This document shows positions 11,501 to 24,734 of a stretch of 64,000 nucleotides of DNA, piece after piece. The translations under genes were made by a program, and so were the position numbers. The first letter of the stretch is position 1, and the number at the start of each line of letters is the position of its first letter. Origin of the DNA: Parus major (lineage: Eukaryota; Chordata; Aves; Passeriformes; Paridae); the NCBI RefSeq assembly GCF_001522545.3, contig NC_031769.1, positions 71,007,814 to 71,071,813 of the forward strand, written 5' to 3'. The notes beneath the pieces are model-generated. The model saw nothing but the letters and a program-made list of their open reading frames with translations. It was not told where the DNA came from and ran no database searches.

Positions 11501-12136
11501 CTAAAAACACTCATAGATGTGAACCCATTCCTGCTGTAGCTTAGGCACAGCAAAGATCAAAAGAGTCACTATATATGTACTGGAGACCTGCTGATAATAT
11601 ATACTAGCTGGTAATATACTAACATTAAGTGTATTAGAGGAAGCATTTCAGAGGGCACAGCCACAGTTAATTTAGGGTTTACTGTATATTCTGCAGTGCT
11701 CTTCATTTACACAAAAGAATACTGTGCTTGAAATTCCTTGTATTTGGCATGCTTATTTAGGATTTCATTCTGAACTATTTGCATGTGTAACTTTAAGCTT
11801 CTTTCTATAATAGCATATAGGGGATGCAGTATCTCACAGCTCTGTGCAGCACAGCTTGGTACTTGGCTTAGTAATTCACATACCATTTTTAAAACATCCC
11901 ATAAACTTGACTGAAATATACCACAGAAACACAAAGTAGGACCTTGCTTACTATTGTGGGAAATCCCATCATCTTCCATGAAACTATTCATACAGGTAAA
12001 AGTAGTAGTAAAAATTCTTAAATCTGTCAAGCCTTAAAGATGAAAAGGGCAAGAGAACTGTGAGAACATTTAATGCTACTTTATCATCACCACATTCTCA
12101 TGGACAGGGGTTTATTTATATCTGTGTCTACTACAC
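11501..12136. other. Anonymous DNA
   Basis: I see nothing recognisable. A 107-codon minus-strand frame at 11707-12030 has no domain I can identify. Confidence 0.5.
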
Positions 12137-12772
12137 TGTCCTAGGCTGGCTTTATGATGTTTGTATCCCCAAATATCTGTTTTGTTTATGTTGGATATGA
12201 AGTTCTGCACCTTTAAGGCTGGTTCTGAGAGCAAAGGGGGAAGAAGGAGTGTGAAGTTTGTTTGCAGAAACTGTACTTGCTCCTCCACGTCCTTCTCCTG
12301 GACGATGTTGTCCTCAGCATGGACAACTCCTTTGCTTTTAGTCAGTTTTTGGCTAGCTGAGGCAGAGAAGTTCCCAGATTGTGGCTTTTCTTTTTCTTTG
12401 AAATGTTTAAACCTGCTCTGGACTGAAAGCCCAGACAAACACCAGGAGCTCACACCTGTGGCCCACCAGGCCTGGGACACGGCACTTTCCAGCACAGGAG
12501 GGACTGACAAGGGACTGAGTGAGCCGAGGTACATCCCAGGACAAGGACTCTCTCTGAATTTGCCATCTCTGCAGAACAGTGAGAGGTTCCATTGTTTAAT
12601 ATTATTCCTTTTTTTTATGCTTGTGAATACTTTGCTTGTTAAATAAACCTTTTTTTCCACTTTTTCTCTGAGGAAATCTTCCCGAGCCAGTTGGGGGAGG
12701 GGCCACTTGAACCTTCTTCCTAGAGGGACCCCTTTTGGAGGTTTCCTCCCAAATTTGCCCTAAACCAGAACA
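12137..12772 (+). mobile_element. Solo ERV LTR with 5-bp target-site duplication TACAC
   Basis: This 636-bp LTR starts TGTCCTAGG and ends CCAGAACA, giving a short imperfect inverted terminal repeat. It is flanked on both sides by TACAC (12132-12136 and 12773-12777), which fixes both ends. A poly(A) signal AATAAA lies at 12642-12647, about 125 bp before the end. The 5-bp duplication and the end motif fit an ERVL-like element. A second copy lies inverted at 51208-51833. The 182- and 161-codon frames inside it on opposite strands are chance frames in LTR sequence. No internal retroviral region follows, so it is a solo LTR left by LTR-LTR recombination. Confidence 0.9.
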
Positions 12773-13632
12773 TACACACAGTTACATACACATGTATGAC
12801 CCTTTTGTCTTTAAGAAATGCTCAACTATATTAGGATTTAGAGAAAGAATACATGCCAAGTTTTCCTACAAACAAGCAAGGTGAGAAATACTAGATTTCG
12901 TAGTTCCTGAAGTATCAATTTTCGTTGAAAGGAAACAACTGCTCTAACTTTGAAAACAACTCAAAAGTCAATGTGATCAAGACAATTTATTGTCTCTTCC
13001 AATCTTCCTATCCACTCTGGCAAAGTATATTTGACAGAGGAGTATCTATGCCAACCACATAAATACTGGGAATGGAATTACACTCACAGTTGTATCAGTC
13101 ACTGCAAATCAATGGGGAAAAATGCTTTGTGTAAACACAGTAAATCTCAACATGATGTCCTCCATTTCCATTCTTTTGCTTTAGTAGAAATGGAGAACCT
13201 GAAAGATGTCCAATGAATCGAAGTTTGAGTGGGTTCTGTAAGCAAGATTGGTGCACTGGCAACAGAAGCCAAATGCACTTGCTGGTTTTTCTGGAGACTT
13301 TTTCGTGTGCTTCACAGATCTTTCTGGAACAGAATACCATAAATTATGTGATCTCTATGATAAAACCATGAAATTTAAAGATAAAGAATAAAATGAAAAA
13401 AAAAAAGAAAGATTCATTTGAAAGGGTTCAAACAATGAAAATTATAATTTCTTTTCAGAGCAAATTCTCAGAATTTGACTGGTTTTAAGGATACAAAGTT
13501 GTCTTTATGCATGCTGCATTAATTCTGAGACTCAAAAATAATTTATTTTCCTCAGCATGTCCCTTTTATTTTATCTCTTTACTGACATTTTTTTTAGTTT
13601 GATTTCTCCATATTTTACTAATACCTAGAGAG
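12773..13632. other. Anonymous DNA between two solo LTRs
   Basis: I see no gene or repeat, and nothing of gag, pol or env, so the two flanking LTRs are separate insertions rather than one provirus. The small frame at 13031-13216 has no recognisable domain. Confidence 0.6.
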
Positions 13633-13637
13633 ATCAC

Positions 13638-14099
13638 TGTTGCATTCCACAGCCACAGGATCACATCCAGAGAAGCTACAGTTACCAGGAACCAGCATGA
13701 GACACCAACGAGATGGGCTTCTGTTCATGAAACCATTTATTCAACACAGGAACAAACTCAGATCCAGAGACAGAGAGCCCCGAACAGAGGCAGGGTGATG
13801 GGTTTTGAGGGACAGACCCAGGGTGGAGTTCAGGGTCAGGGACCACTAGGAACACAGCAAGGGAGAAACCCCAGGGGCTCAAACACAATCAGAACTCCCT
13901 GGGCTGACACCCCAGGAGGGTCTGGGGTGGGGCAACTCTTCCTGGGCTCACAGGGCACATTTCCTGAGGCAGAGGTTTTAAAACTCACACTAGATGGGCT
14001 TTACAGCCATGCCTCTCACTTTAACAATGCTTATCTGAAACGAAATCTTTGCTCCTCTGGGTGGGGGGCACCTCACAATCACTACTAGGCATAGTATCA
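13638..14099 (-). mobile_element. Solo ERV LTR (minus) with 5-bp target-site duplication ATCAC
   Basis: This 462-bp element, read on the minus strand, begins TGATACTATG and ends GGAATGCAACA. It is flanked by ATCAC on both sides (13633-13637 and 14100-14104). A poly(A) signal AATAAA is read on the minus strand at 13741-13736, about 100 bp before the LTR end. A TATA-like TTTTAAAA lies at 13983-13976. The order TATA, poly(A), end supports the minus orientation. It differs in sequence from the LTR 865 bp upstream. I cannot name its family; the R-U5 layout looks ERVK- or ERV1-like, but the 5-bp duplication leaves this open. Confidence 0.88.
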
Positions 14100-14104
14100 A
14101 TCAC

Positions 14105-17100
14105 AGGAAAAGTGTTTTATGCAGTACCTTGCTTTCATATATCAAGGTTTTGGTGAAATAATGTATTAACTACTCTATCATGTCAGTAAAGATGTAATGG
14201 AGAGCTCACCAGTTGCCATTACAATATCAAATTATGAAGATGTGACATGATTGCTCCTGGAGAAGAAAAATTAATTATGTGGTCTTTGCGAAATAGAATG
14301 GTTTTAGGCAAGAGTCACATCCAAAATCACACAGCAAAACATGCCTTGAATATCTGCACTCTGATACCTGACTTACCACATCTAAACACCTGAGAATTTG
14401 GATAGGAGAAAATATTGGTAAGATCATTTTATCTATTGTGCTCTGGAAAACCTGTGGAAGTCTGTAACAAGGTGTTCTTTGTCTCTTGCTTGGGAAAAGG
14501 AGGAGGAGGCAACTCTGTCCTGCAGGAGAACCAGTCCTACTGATGGTTTCTTCTTCCTTTTGAGAAGGTAGAGGGTGAGTCTCACCTCTTTTCTTCTTTT
14601 CTCTCCTGTTCTTTTTGTGTCTCCTGCCAGATGAGAAAAAAAAAATAAATAAAAGTATGCAAAATAGTGGGAGTATATTGTGGATATTTTTTGTTCTATT
14701 CAGAGGATAAAGTTAACCCAAGGTCTGGGAAGAAGAATTAGGAGCATTTCGAGAACTATACAATTCCTAGTCACACTTTTCCTCCTGTTGTTTTTCTTGT
14801 TGAATTTGCATTTTTCATCACTCAGTGGAACAGCAGAGAGTTGAGAAGATGGAAGAGAAAAGGAAGGCTGCATCAGCTGTTAACCAAGAGGAGACAGAGA
14901 AAAAGGAGTCCTTCTATTCTGGTCATGCAGAAAGTGATAAACATTTCTATGGGAGTGACTGTTTGTTCAAGACTGCTAATTTCTGCTCCCTTTCAGCTGA
15001 TAGAATTGATTTTTTTCAAAGCCAAATCACTTATGTGTTTTTCTAGCAACTCTTATGTTGCTAGATCAGTAAGCAAGCCTTAGATGCTTTGTATTAGCTA
15101 TTTGCATTTGTAGCAAAACAGGTTTGCTAAGCATGGGTATCTGTCAAGACTAATCCTGTTATGTTAGGTCACTTTTATTGTTTTCCAAGCAGTTTTACTT
15201 TAATGTGTATAGAGGAAAAAGAAGTTGGAAACCTCTAATTAATATATTAGGTACTATTCCAACCTCTCCATATCAATTGTAACACATTAATGTTTCTAAA
15301 AGTCAAGCAAGAAAGAAAGGTTATCTTCACCCAATATAACATCAGCTATTCTTTGATAAAAACTGCAGTTTTTCATGTGATCTGATCAATACTGTCACAA
15401 TAGTTGTATCACCATTTCTTGCAAACTTTCATGGGTTTTTTTCCTCCCACATTATGGTGAATGCTGATTTATGTCTGTGTTTGATTCAATTTAAAAGCTT
15501 TAAACTCATATCAACATATGTTGCCCATGGAGTGTGTGCTTATGGTTTGTTGCTGGAATGGGAGGTCATTTCCCTCAGGCCACTTCTACCTTTAAGGTTG
15601 GTTTCCTCCACAGTCAAATAGCTTTGAACTTAAATCAAGAGGTTTAGCACCACATGAGGATAACAGCATGCAATTACCCAGCAGACTTGTAAGATACGAA
15701 AATGTTAAATGTCACAGAGGCTTTTAGAACTTACACTGTTACATTGTGTGTTCTGTATTGATGTTTTAGCAGCACAAGGAGAGCTCTGGCATTGCAGTTG
15801 CAAGTAAAGCACTCGCTGATTTACTTGGAACGTCTCATGACATCCCTCATTGGTGAGGAATAGTGAGAGAGCAGCTCCAGTGCTGGTCTCATTGCCATGC
15901 TTGATGTGCTGCCCATGAAATAGAGCACTCCACCTGGAAGGGAAAATATCTGCCATGTGAAAAACTGCACAGAAATCTTAATAGACATGTATGACCACAT
16001 CTGCTGGTCCAATCTCACAACTCCCTGGTATCTTCAGGACAGTAAAAACTCTTCTTTCATGAGCAACTTGATGATAATTTCCAACACTGCAGGTTTTTAT
16101 TGCACATTGCAGTTAGTTCAGACTAGTGTGCAAAAAGAAGAGAGCAGATGTGGCATCTCAGGAGAAATCTCCTAGCCACAGAACAGAAGAAGAGAAGAAA
16201 GTAATGAGGAATTGAAAACAAACAGTTTGACCTTCAAATGTTTTTTCCTGTCAGTAGAAGCTGTCTGTCTGCCTCCTTCTGAACCAGTTGCTAAAATTTC
16301 AGTGCAGTCTTGCAAATTTAAACAGAAATTTGCACCCAGCAAGCATAGTATAACTAATTTTATAAATTCATCTGGAGACAACATCCATTAGAGAAAATGC
16401 CTATTAATATCAGATTGGTGATTTGTGTACCTATTTAGGGGACATAGTGGCAGAATCTGAAAGCACTCCATATGACTTCAGAGGTATGATAATCAAACAG
16501 GGTGCAGGATGTATAACGTTGTACATAGGTATCTAATCATGTTGGTCTGTGAAAAATAGCCAGGTACAGTGATATATATTCCTTGTTCCCTTCCCCAGAA
16601 GCAAACAAAGTTATGAGGTTAACGTAACAAGCACAAAAGGTATATTGTGACCTTTCAATACAGCTGTTTCACAAGGAACTATTTGTTAACTGCCACTGGG
16701 ATTGAGTGCTCCAGAGCGTGTTAAGCCTTGCCAGCCCACTGGATTCACTTCTGTGGATCAAAAGCTGAACATGACAAATATGCCTATCAATGTATTCCTT
16801 GGAGCTACATGTGTTTCTGTATTTTCAGGATCAGCAACCTTGTTAAGTAAGAAGGCATGGGAACTATGTATACAAGGTGTTGTAACAAACTATTGTTGCA
16901 ATATAAGAATGTTTCATTTATTTATACATTTTGGGAAGAAGTGAGAACAATTTATATTTTAAGCAGTTTGGCTATGAATATACTGTTATGCCAAGATAAA
17001 TGGTTAAAACAGTGGTTATAAATTTTGTTTTGGCATTGCAGTAAATTGTGTATATTCCTTCCTGAATGTATGTGTGAATTAGCATTTTTATGTACTCATA

Positions 17101-20100
17101 ATGTGACCTTTATGTTTTAAATTTTCTTTAGGAAATAGTCCTTCTAGAATCTGTTTAGATTTCACTAATTCCTTAATGAGATGCGAATAAGTGAGGTATT
17201 TGTCCTCTAATATTTAATCCAGTAGTTTGTGCAATCCTAGAAATCCTTCAAAATTTTCTGTCAATGCTCTTTTTGACTTCAAATTTAAAAATTGTCTTTG
17301 GGAGTAAGAAGTGAATCCAACAAAAATGCTGGTTTTGTTTTTCCTTTTTTCCCCATTCTGAGTCAATTTGGCAGTGAGCTGTTCAGATGTACAAACGGCT
17401 GAGTCCTCTTTTGCTTATCTTTCATTGGTGGGTGTGTATGGAACAAATCCTGGGCCTTTTACATGTTCCAACATGGAACACTCAGAAAGTGCACTTTTCA
17501 CAGAACACTTGTGAATGAAAACAGGTAATTGTACAGGACATCAGTTTCCTTACTTGATATCATAAATCTGTCACAGGAAGGTAATTAGTAATTAATTCAT
17601 ATTTATCTTTAGTTATATTACATTAAGCATCTTAATAAAAATAGTGGAGCTTCAACAGACCCTCATCTCAGCATCTGCAACCAAATGGGAAGCAAATGAA
17701 TACAAAGATATGTTGTGTTGTTGTGTTGTTTTTTTTTTAAAATGAAATAAAAGTCTGCTATGCTATAAAAATATATGTTATGAGTGTTGCTATTTGTGTT
17801 ACATGTGGCATGTATTTGAAAGGTCACATGTTAGTGATGAGCTCATTGTTTATAATTAAGAAATATTTGATAAACTGTGAACAAATACTTATTTATTTTC
17901 AGACTATTAGCTAAAACATTAATTATTTTCACCTATTAGAGCATCCTAATGAGGAACTAATATTAATTCATCCAACAAAGTTCACTTTTATTTGAGACAC
18001 TCACCAAGTTAATTACTAGACTCCCTTCATTAACATTTCAAATCTCATTAAAATGTAAATGGGATTTTTTTTTTGCATATTAGAGGGTATTTATTGGCAT
18101 TCATCATAGTAAGTACTTTGGTCTTCATTAATTATAAAGAATATAATAAATAGTCATTTACTTTTGTGAAAACAGCTGGTTAAAGGTTGTTGTACTTATG
18201 CTTTTTAGCATGGCAATCAAAATGGATGATTCTTAGTATAGACATACTTAATTCTCAGCACTGCACTAGGTGGCATCCAAAGTGGAGGAGACTGTAACAA
18301 GGGTTCTTGTTCATCATGTGTATGTGCAAGAGAAGTACCTGGAAGTAAAGGACCTTTTCTAACCAAAAAGGTACTATTCTACATATTTCCTCCCACAATT
18401 TAGATGGCCATAGGCCCTTATGTCACCAGGCTCTGATGAGCATGGTCTACTTGTAAAAAAGTAGTTCAGGAAAAAAAAAAAAAAAAAAAAAAAATCAGGT
18501 CTTTTGATGTGTTGCCTCCCTCCTCCCGCCTCCCCTCCAAAGTTAATAGGTAATGGTGAGCAATTATTTAATCTCTACTATATATTTGTAGCTCTTATTT
18601 TTGAGACTTCCATGGTTGGGAGCATAGGGCCACAGAGTGGCCAGAACTAGGTAAGGGCCAAGTGCAGTTAAAAGTCACAGATGCTGGAGATTGTCTGGCT
18701 TTTGGTGGCAAACTGGGAAACAGAAGACAGTCACCAGCTCCCATAGTTTGGACACACAGTCTCTTTTTGTGGGTTCTGGTACTGGGTGTAGGTATTTTAC
18801 TGTCCACCTGTTTGACAAGTTATTAAAAGAATTATGCATCAATTTTTCAGTTTTAGCCAGATCATGTGAGATTTGATTTGCATGTTCAAACTTAACAGGC
18901 TTCTAAAATAAACTGTTTTCCACTATCATTTTAATGCAATAAAGAAACAGGATTTATGTATAATATATAATGCTTGACCTGCTCATATATTACCTTTTCT
19001 AGTCTTGACTGTATCAGATAATTCTGTATCAAAGCAAACCATATAAATATGGTAAATATAAATATATAAATATGGAGATGAAAGAAGAAGATAAACTGAG
19101 ACATAATTGTATTAAGAAAGTGGTTTATGTACATAAGATACTGCAACCAGTTTTATGCTTATGACAATTATTGAGGTATCAGCTTGAGAATCAAATCTGG
19201 TAGGATTGGTTAAGATGATATTTCAATTAGTGGATCAGAGTGTATGGCACTCAGTCACTGAGGGACCTACCACAGTTTCAACAACATATTGAAGAATCCC
19301 TCCCCTGAAGGAAGATTGTTGTTAGAGGAAAGGCATGAAGCTGATAATGAATTCCCCCAAGTACCTGTAGTAAAGAGATTTCACATCTTTGAAAGAATTC
19401 CACTGGTGCTCTCTTACTTGTTCTTGTCAGGAATAGTCACTGACTTCTCTAAGAGTTTGGGAGTTGATGTGTTTGCAACTAAAATGAATGGAGCAGAGAA
19501 AAATTTATGTTTTTCCACTAAGGCTGAGTTTTCACAACTTGTTCTTGTTCTGCAGTAATCCTTTATTTTCTTATGACTTCCCCAAAGGAAAAGGTAATTT
19601 GATTGCTTGTACCTGGATTTGGTGAAATAATTTTATTTGACATAATTTGAACAGCTATTCTAGCCAGGGAAAATAAGGAAACCTAGTACACAATCAAATC
19701 ATATAATTAGTTTTGATAATGAAGTTAAAGATCAGTTCACTTGTTCTTTAGCTTGATCTACGACCTTGTGCCAGACAGCTGCTCACAGTTAATGGCAATA
19801 ATCTCTATAAAGTGACACAAACATTGCAATGACCACACCACTTTCACGTGTGAGCCTTCCAGGCAGATCAAATCTGATGTGACTACATATGGATCTTGAA
19901 AAAGCATTACATGGACCTGCTTGAGGAAACTTTAGCCCAGGAATATCTCTGTCCCCTGGTCTGTCTGCAGAGCAGTCTTACAACATAGTACACAACTTAT
20001 TTGCATTATCCATGATGTACTCTTTCCAGATTCTTTGTCCCCTTTTTTATACTGAATAATTGAGGCTTTTTTCTTGTCTTCAAGACAAATCTTCTCCATA

Positions 20101-23100
20101 ATTTTAAGGGTAAGATGTGCAAATGATTTTTGTTTTTCCATTACTCAATTAGGTAAAAATCCCAAAGGTATGTATCTATAAGTGTATAAAGAGGTTGGTA
20201 AAATTGAAGAAAACATTTCTTTACAGGTTACTATATTTTTTTAATTTTTTTTTTTTAGTACACAGGAAATACTGCTGATAATTTAGTCTCCTTGAAACAG
20301 AGATCTTTTAAAAATTCTTGGCTAACACAAATTTTGGAAAACATATTTTTAACAAAATTCCTTCCTCCAGTTTATAGAAAAAAATTACTGGGTATTTGGG
20401 GGTGTTTTTTTGTTAGTTTGATTATTTTTTTATTATTATTTTTCATTAATGTGAGGTGAATGGCTATTTAGGCTATCAAAACTTGCCTAGGATGATATGT
20501 AGAGGGATTCCCAGTCCTTAAGCCTAGCACAAACCTCTGAGGCTTGAGCTCCCAGTTTCTGTAGCAAAGAACCTGAACACCCTGACACCCTGAGTTCTTG
20601 TGACTCTGTAGGAGGTGCTTCCAACCTGTGGTAAGGCTGAGACACAGTACTGTTGAAACTGTGCTGCTTGCCTGCTGGCATTGTGTTTGTATGGTGGCCA
20701 CTCTAAGATAATAGGAAAGGTCTCTCCACCTAAAGGAAGCACAAAAGGAGGGCTGCTCAGAAATTATTCATGTCCATCCATCCACGCAAAATTTAAATTG
20801 AAGATATTAGAAATGCAACATTTTCCTCTGATAATAAAGTGATATCTTTTGTAGAAATTTTTTTTTTCTGACAGTTGCCAGCTAGTTTTTCATCTAGCAG
20901 ACCATCAGTAGTGCAGTGTTCAGATGGTAGAGTGCAATCAGTTAGTAGCTGATAGAGAAAGAAGAAATTGTGAAGAGCTGCTAGAGAGGCTGTCAGGGGC
21001 TGTTTTCTATGACTGGGAAAGAGTAACATCTTCTGCTTCTTACGGTTTTAATTTTCTTTCTTTTTATCTTCAGTATAATTCCTGAAAAAAATTATAATAT
21101 ATATAATATATAATTTTTCTGATTTCTCAGTTTTTGATGGTGATCCAAACTGGTTTTGTTTCACATTTTGAAGTGAAACCCTTAGATGTAAATTTGATTT
21201 TGGAATTTGGACTATTAATAAGATCTGAAAGCAGCCTTGTCCTTCCATGATTGTTGTTAATTTGTAGAAAGACAAAGGCTAAGCCGTATTCTACAGCAAA
21301 TATGTGAGGGAAACAGAGAATTTTTTTTGTCCCTATTCAATCCCCATTCCACCATCTTCTGTAGAACAGGCAAAGAAGGATAATGTTGCATCACCCTATG
21401 GCTGAGAATCAAAACATCTGCCTTGAATTTCCAGTGCTGTTACTGACCTGCAGTGGAATTTGGTGATCCTTTCCGTAAAGGGCATCCAGAATGTTTGTGG
21501 AGTTTGACAACCTTTGTGCATTTGTCAGCAGTTCCTGTTTCTACCCAGCAATGGGCTGCTACACACAGCAACAACATTTTTAATCCCAGGCTTAGGCAGG
21601 GTTTTCCTCCTTGCTTTTTGATTTTATGGCTCCTGAGTTTCCTCTGGGATACAACTCCCAGTACAGGGCTGTACTTTAAGGGCCATGACAGAATTCTTGA
21701 TTTTAAAATAAATGTGATTTCCCTCCAGTCAAACTTTTCAATATCCTGACAGAGCCTGAGGATGTTAAAATAAAACATAACAGAAGGAGAGTAAACTGTT
21801 TTATTCAGACAAGCAGGCTCTAGTGTAAAACCAAAACCAAAGCACTAAACATTCACCTATCCTAATAAAAATAAGAATTGCATCAGATAACACAATAGAA
21901 ATAACAACAGGACAGATTTAAACCTATGTTTTGAATGCCTTCTTCTAAAAAATCCTTTGCTCTAAAGAAAAGAAATGCTAGCATTTTTTAAAAGCAGCTG
22001 AAACATATTTTTTAATCAGCTCATAAGGAAAGAGAATCATGAAATTAAATTCAGTTATAGTTTTGGTTATGTTGATCTGCATCACATGCAGTATACACAA
22101 CTTTGTTTCTGTTTGGAAAAGTGGATGTGGTTACCCTTCCATCTGTATGTCCTTACTAATATGACAAGTGCTTCCAGTTATCAGAAAATCTAGAAAATAG
22201 TATGTAGAACAGCGATCCATGAACTTTTATTCCTTAAAGCATTCTGCATTTAATGGATCTAAGCAAGTTTCATTTTAAAGTACATTTTAGATGTTGACAC
22301 CACTTATTATAGCAGCTGGTTCTTTGTCAAATTGGATGATATTCAAAACAGGATTTTGTTGTTCTTTTTCTTCTTGCCATCTGTTGCTGTTATAGACATT
22401 TTTCAAGAAATAGCTTCTAAATTAATTAGGTCATATTGTAAATGTGTTCTTTTTATGAAATGCTTAAAATTAAAAGCATAAGGAAAATTATGCTGTAACT
22501 GGTTTTATAGTATAATTTAATTTCTATACAAAATTTCTATCAAAAAAAATGAACAACAAACATTTGGTTTTAGATACGTGTTGAACTGGTATAGGTTGTG
22601 ACTTAATCTCATAAAAAATCTGATTGTTTACAAACCTGTAATTCAGTTTTCTATTTGAACATCAGGAAAATTATATAAAATTTAAAATTAGGTGCTGAAA
22701 TATAGTAAAAGAAAAAGCAATGGAAAAATATGATCCTGAAATCTGCTTCTGTTATACAATCTGAATCTTATTTCACATGTGCTTCAGCTTCAATGAGAAA
22801 AGTGGATAAATTGTTTTAGATACTGAGCTCAGCAAATCTTACCAGCATATGTGCTTCTAAGGATGCAAGTATCTTGTTTTACTAAACTCAACCTGACTTG
22901 AATTCCTACATAATTTAATTATTTTAAGGATAAACTAATAAATTATACTGGAGAAGAGAATTATATGAACAGAAAATGAGAGGTTTTTGTTTCTTTCTCT
23001 ATCACCGCTAAGCATTTTTTTCAAAAGCAGAGACAGGATTAGTCTGGATACTTAGGGTATGACCAAATATATATATTTCATCTTCAGAGAGTAGCCTGAG

Positions 23101-24734
23101 ACTTAAATGAAGCACAAAGATGCAGAAAACATATGTGAACCTGTTGTAAAATACACTGTCATACTGCACAAATAAAGGAAGAGCCCAAATCAAGTCTCTG
23201 TTTTCTAGTTTTTAAACACTTGCCATTGCAACTTCAAACATAGTTTTATAGTAACATTTGCAATATATGCCAAAGGAGACAATATGCCTGAGCTGGAGCC
23301 AGCTTTTTGGAACAATGTTCACAACTGTATGCATGACCTCGGTCAGCACCCAAGGCTGCATTTGTAATGCTTTCTGCATACAAAGAAACAAAAGGTATGT
23401 GGCAAATCCCCTACGAGCTGTTACTCATTTGCAATGCCTGATAAATGTGATAAATGCCATTAATATCCTCTCAAAAATTGATGCATGTTCCAGATGTTGA
23501 TCAGTGTTTGGCAGCTAATTGTTTTTATAACAAGTGGCTGACTGAGGGCAGAGATTCACACAGTGGACATACCTACATAGAAGGTGGAATATGCTGCAAA
23601 GGCAAAAGGACCAGCCTGGTCAATTGCTCCTTTAGTCATTATTTCCATCCATGCTCTATTTAGTGAAACTACTGCTTCTCTAGCAGTAACTAACATTTCT
23701 TACCAATTATTACATATTAATTGTTATAGTACTTACATTACACAAGCATGGGCAGGCAACATCCTTCTAATGTCTGGCCAATAGTTAGTTTAAAGATGGG
23801 GTTGCTTTTGTCCTGCTTAAATAATTATTTGACACCTGGTGATGTATCAGATGAGTAAATTATTGTAGTGAGTCTGGCAGCATTTAAAAGTGAAGGAAGA
23901 TGGCAGAGAAACTCCTAGCATAATCAACTCTCAACAGCACCAGAACACAAATTCCTTAGACTGATTTGCAAAGCCTATGTTCATTGATTACAGCATGAAC
24001 CCAAAAGGATTCATGGAAGTCTTGCTCTGCTAAGCAGAAAGTTTGGAAATGCAAAGCCAAGAGACTTGGATCCTACTATTCAGAGTCCAGGTAAAGACAG
24101 GTAAGCACTTAAGCCTTGAGATTTCATCTCTAAACAACCTAAAATGGAGACTGTTCTAGGTCAGGCTCATTCTCTTGCTCCCCAAATGTCCCCTTTACAT
24201 AATTTCTGCCATACATTGCTGAAACTGCAATTTTCAAGGGTTTCGTGGTTTTTTATTCCCATTTCTTCTGATGGAACACTGTTAAAGGAATTTATTACTC
24301 TTGTGGCTTTAAATCATGTTCCAATTATCAGCCTAAATTCCTCATGGCCATTTTATTCCCATTTGAGCTCTACCAATGTTGTTCTTTAGCTTAAATATTT
24401 CTCTCTCCCTGGAGTTTTATTGCCCCAATCTATTTATTAGATTTAGTCTCTTTAGTCTTTGTGTTTCTTGCTAATTTTCATTATGATAGTTTCCTTATTC
24501 CCTGATGATCTCACTAGATTTTCTCTGTATCCTTACAGAGGTTTGATTTTTTTTTTTATTTTTTTTATTTTTGCTAACAAATGATCATCACTATATACAA
24601 AAACTATATTCAGAGGTCTTCAGGTGACACACAGAACAGTCCTAATTAGCACTCCTAATTTGAAGAGTAACATGAGAACTCAGCACTTTATGTGGTTATA
24701 CTGCTAATACAGTAAGTATTTCAAGAGCTACAGA
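14105..24734. other. 10.6-kb AT-rich desert without recognisable genes
   Basis: I find no exon, RNA gene or mobile element that I can support. Noted within it: C/T-rich DNA at 14540-14630; an (A)24 run at 18471-18494; and two blocks that look like conserved non-coding DNA. The block at 17870-18180 has many TTAATTA and CATTAA cores. The block at 23380-23500 has a CATTTGCAATGCC motif and repeated TGATAAATG. Small frames such as 14825-15046 and 21440-21778 lack domains, and several overlap on both strands. Confidence 0.5.
18471..18494 (+). repeat. (A)24 run flanked by TCAGG on both sides
   Basis: Twenty-four adenines sit between two copies of TCAGG (18466-18470 and 18495-18499). The layout resembles a poly(A)-only retro-insertion with a 5-bp target duplication, but slippage between chance repeats is equally possible. 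Confidence 0.85.

Noticed and set aside
12112..12660. 182-codon minus-strand and 161-codon plus-strand frames
   Set aside because: Both lie almost wholly inside the LTR at 12137-12772, and a shorter related frame appears in the LTR copy at 51208-51833. They are chance frames in repeat DNA.
12137..14099. The two solo LTRs as the ends of one provirus
   Set aside because: They are unrelated in sequence, lie in opposite orientation, and each has its own target-site duplication.
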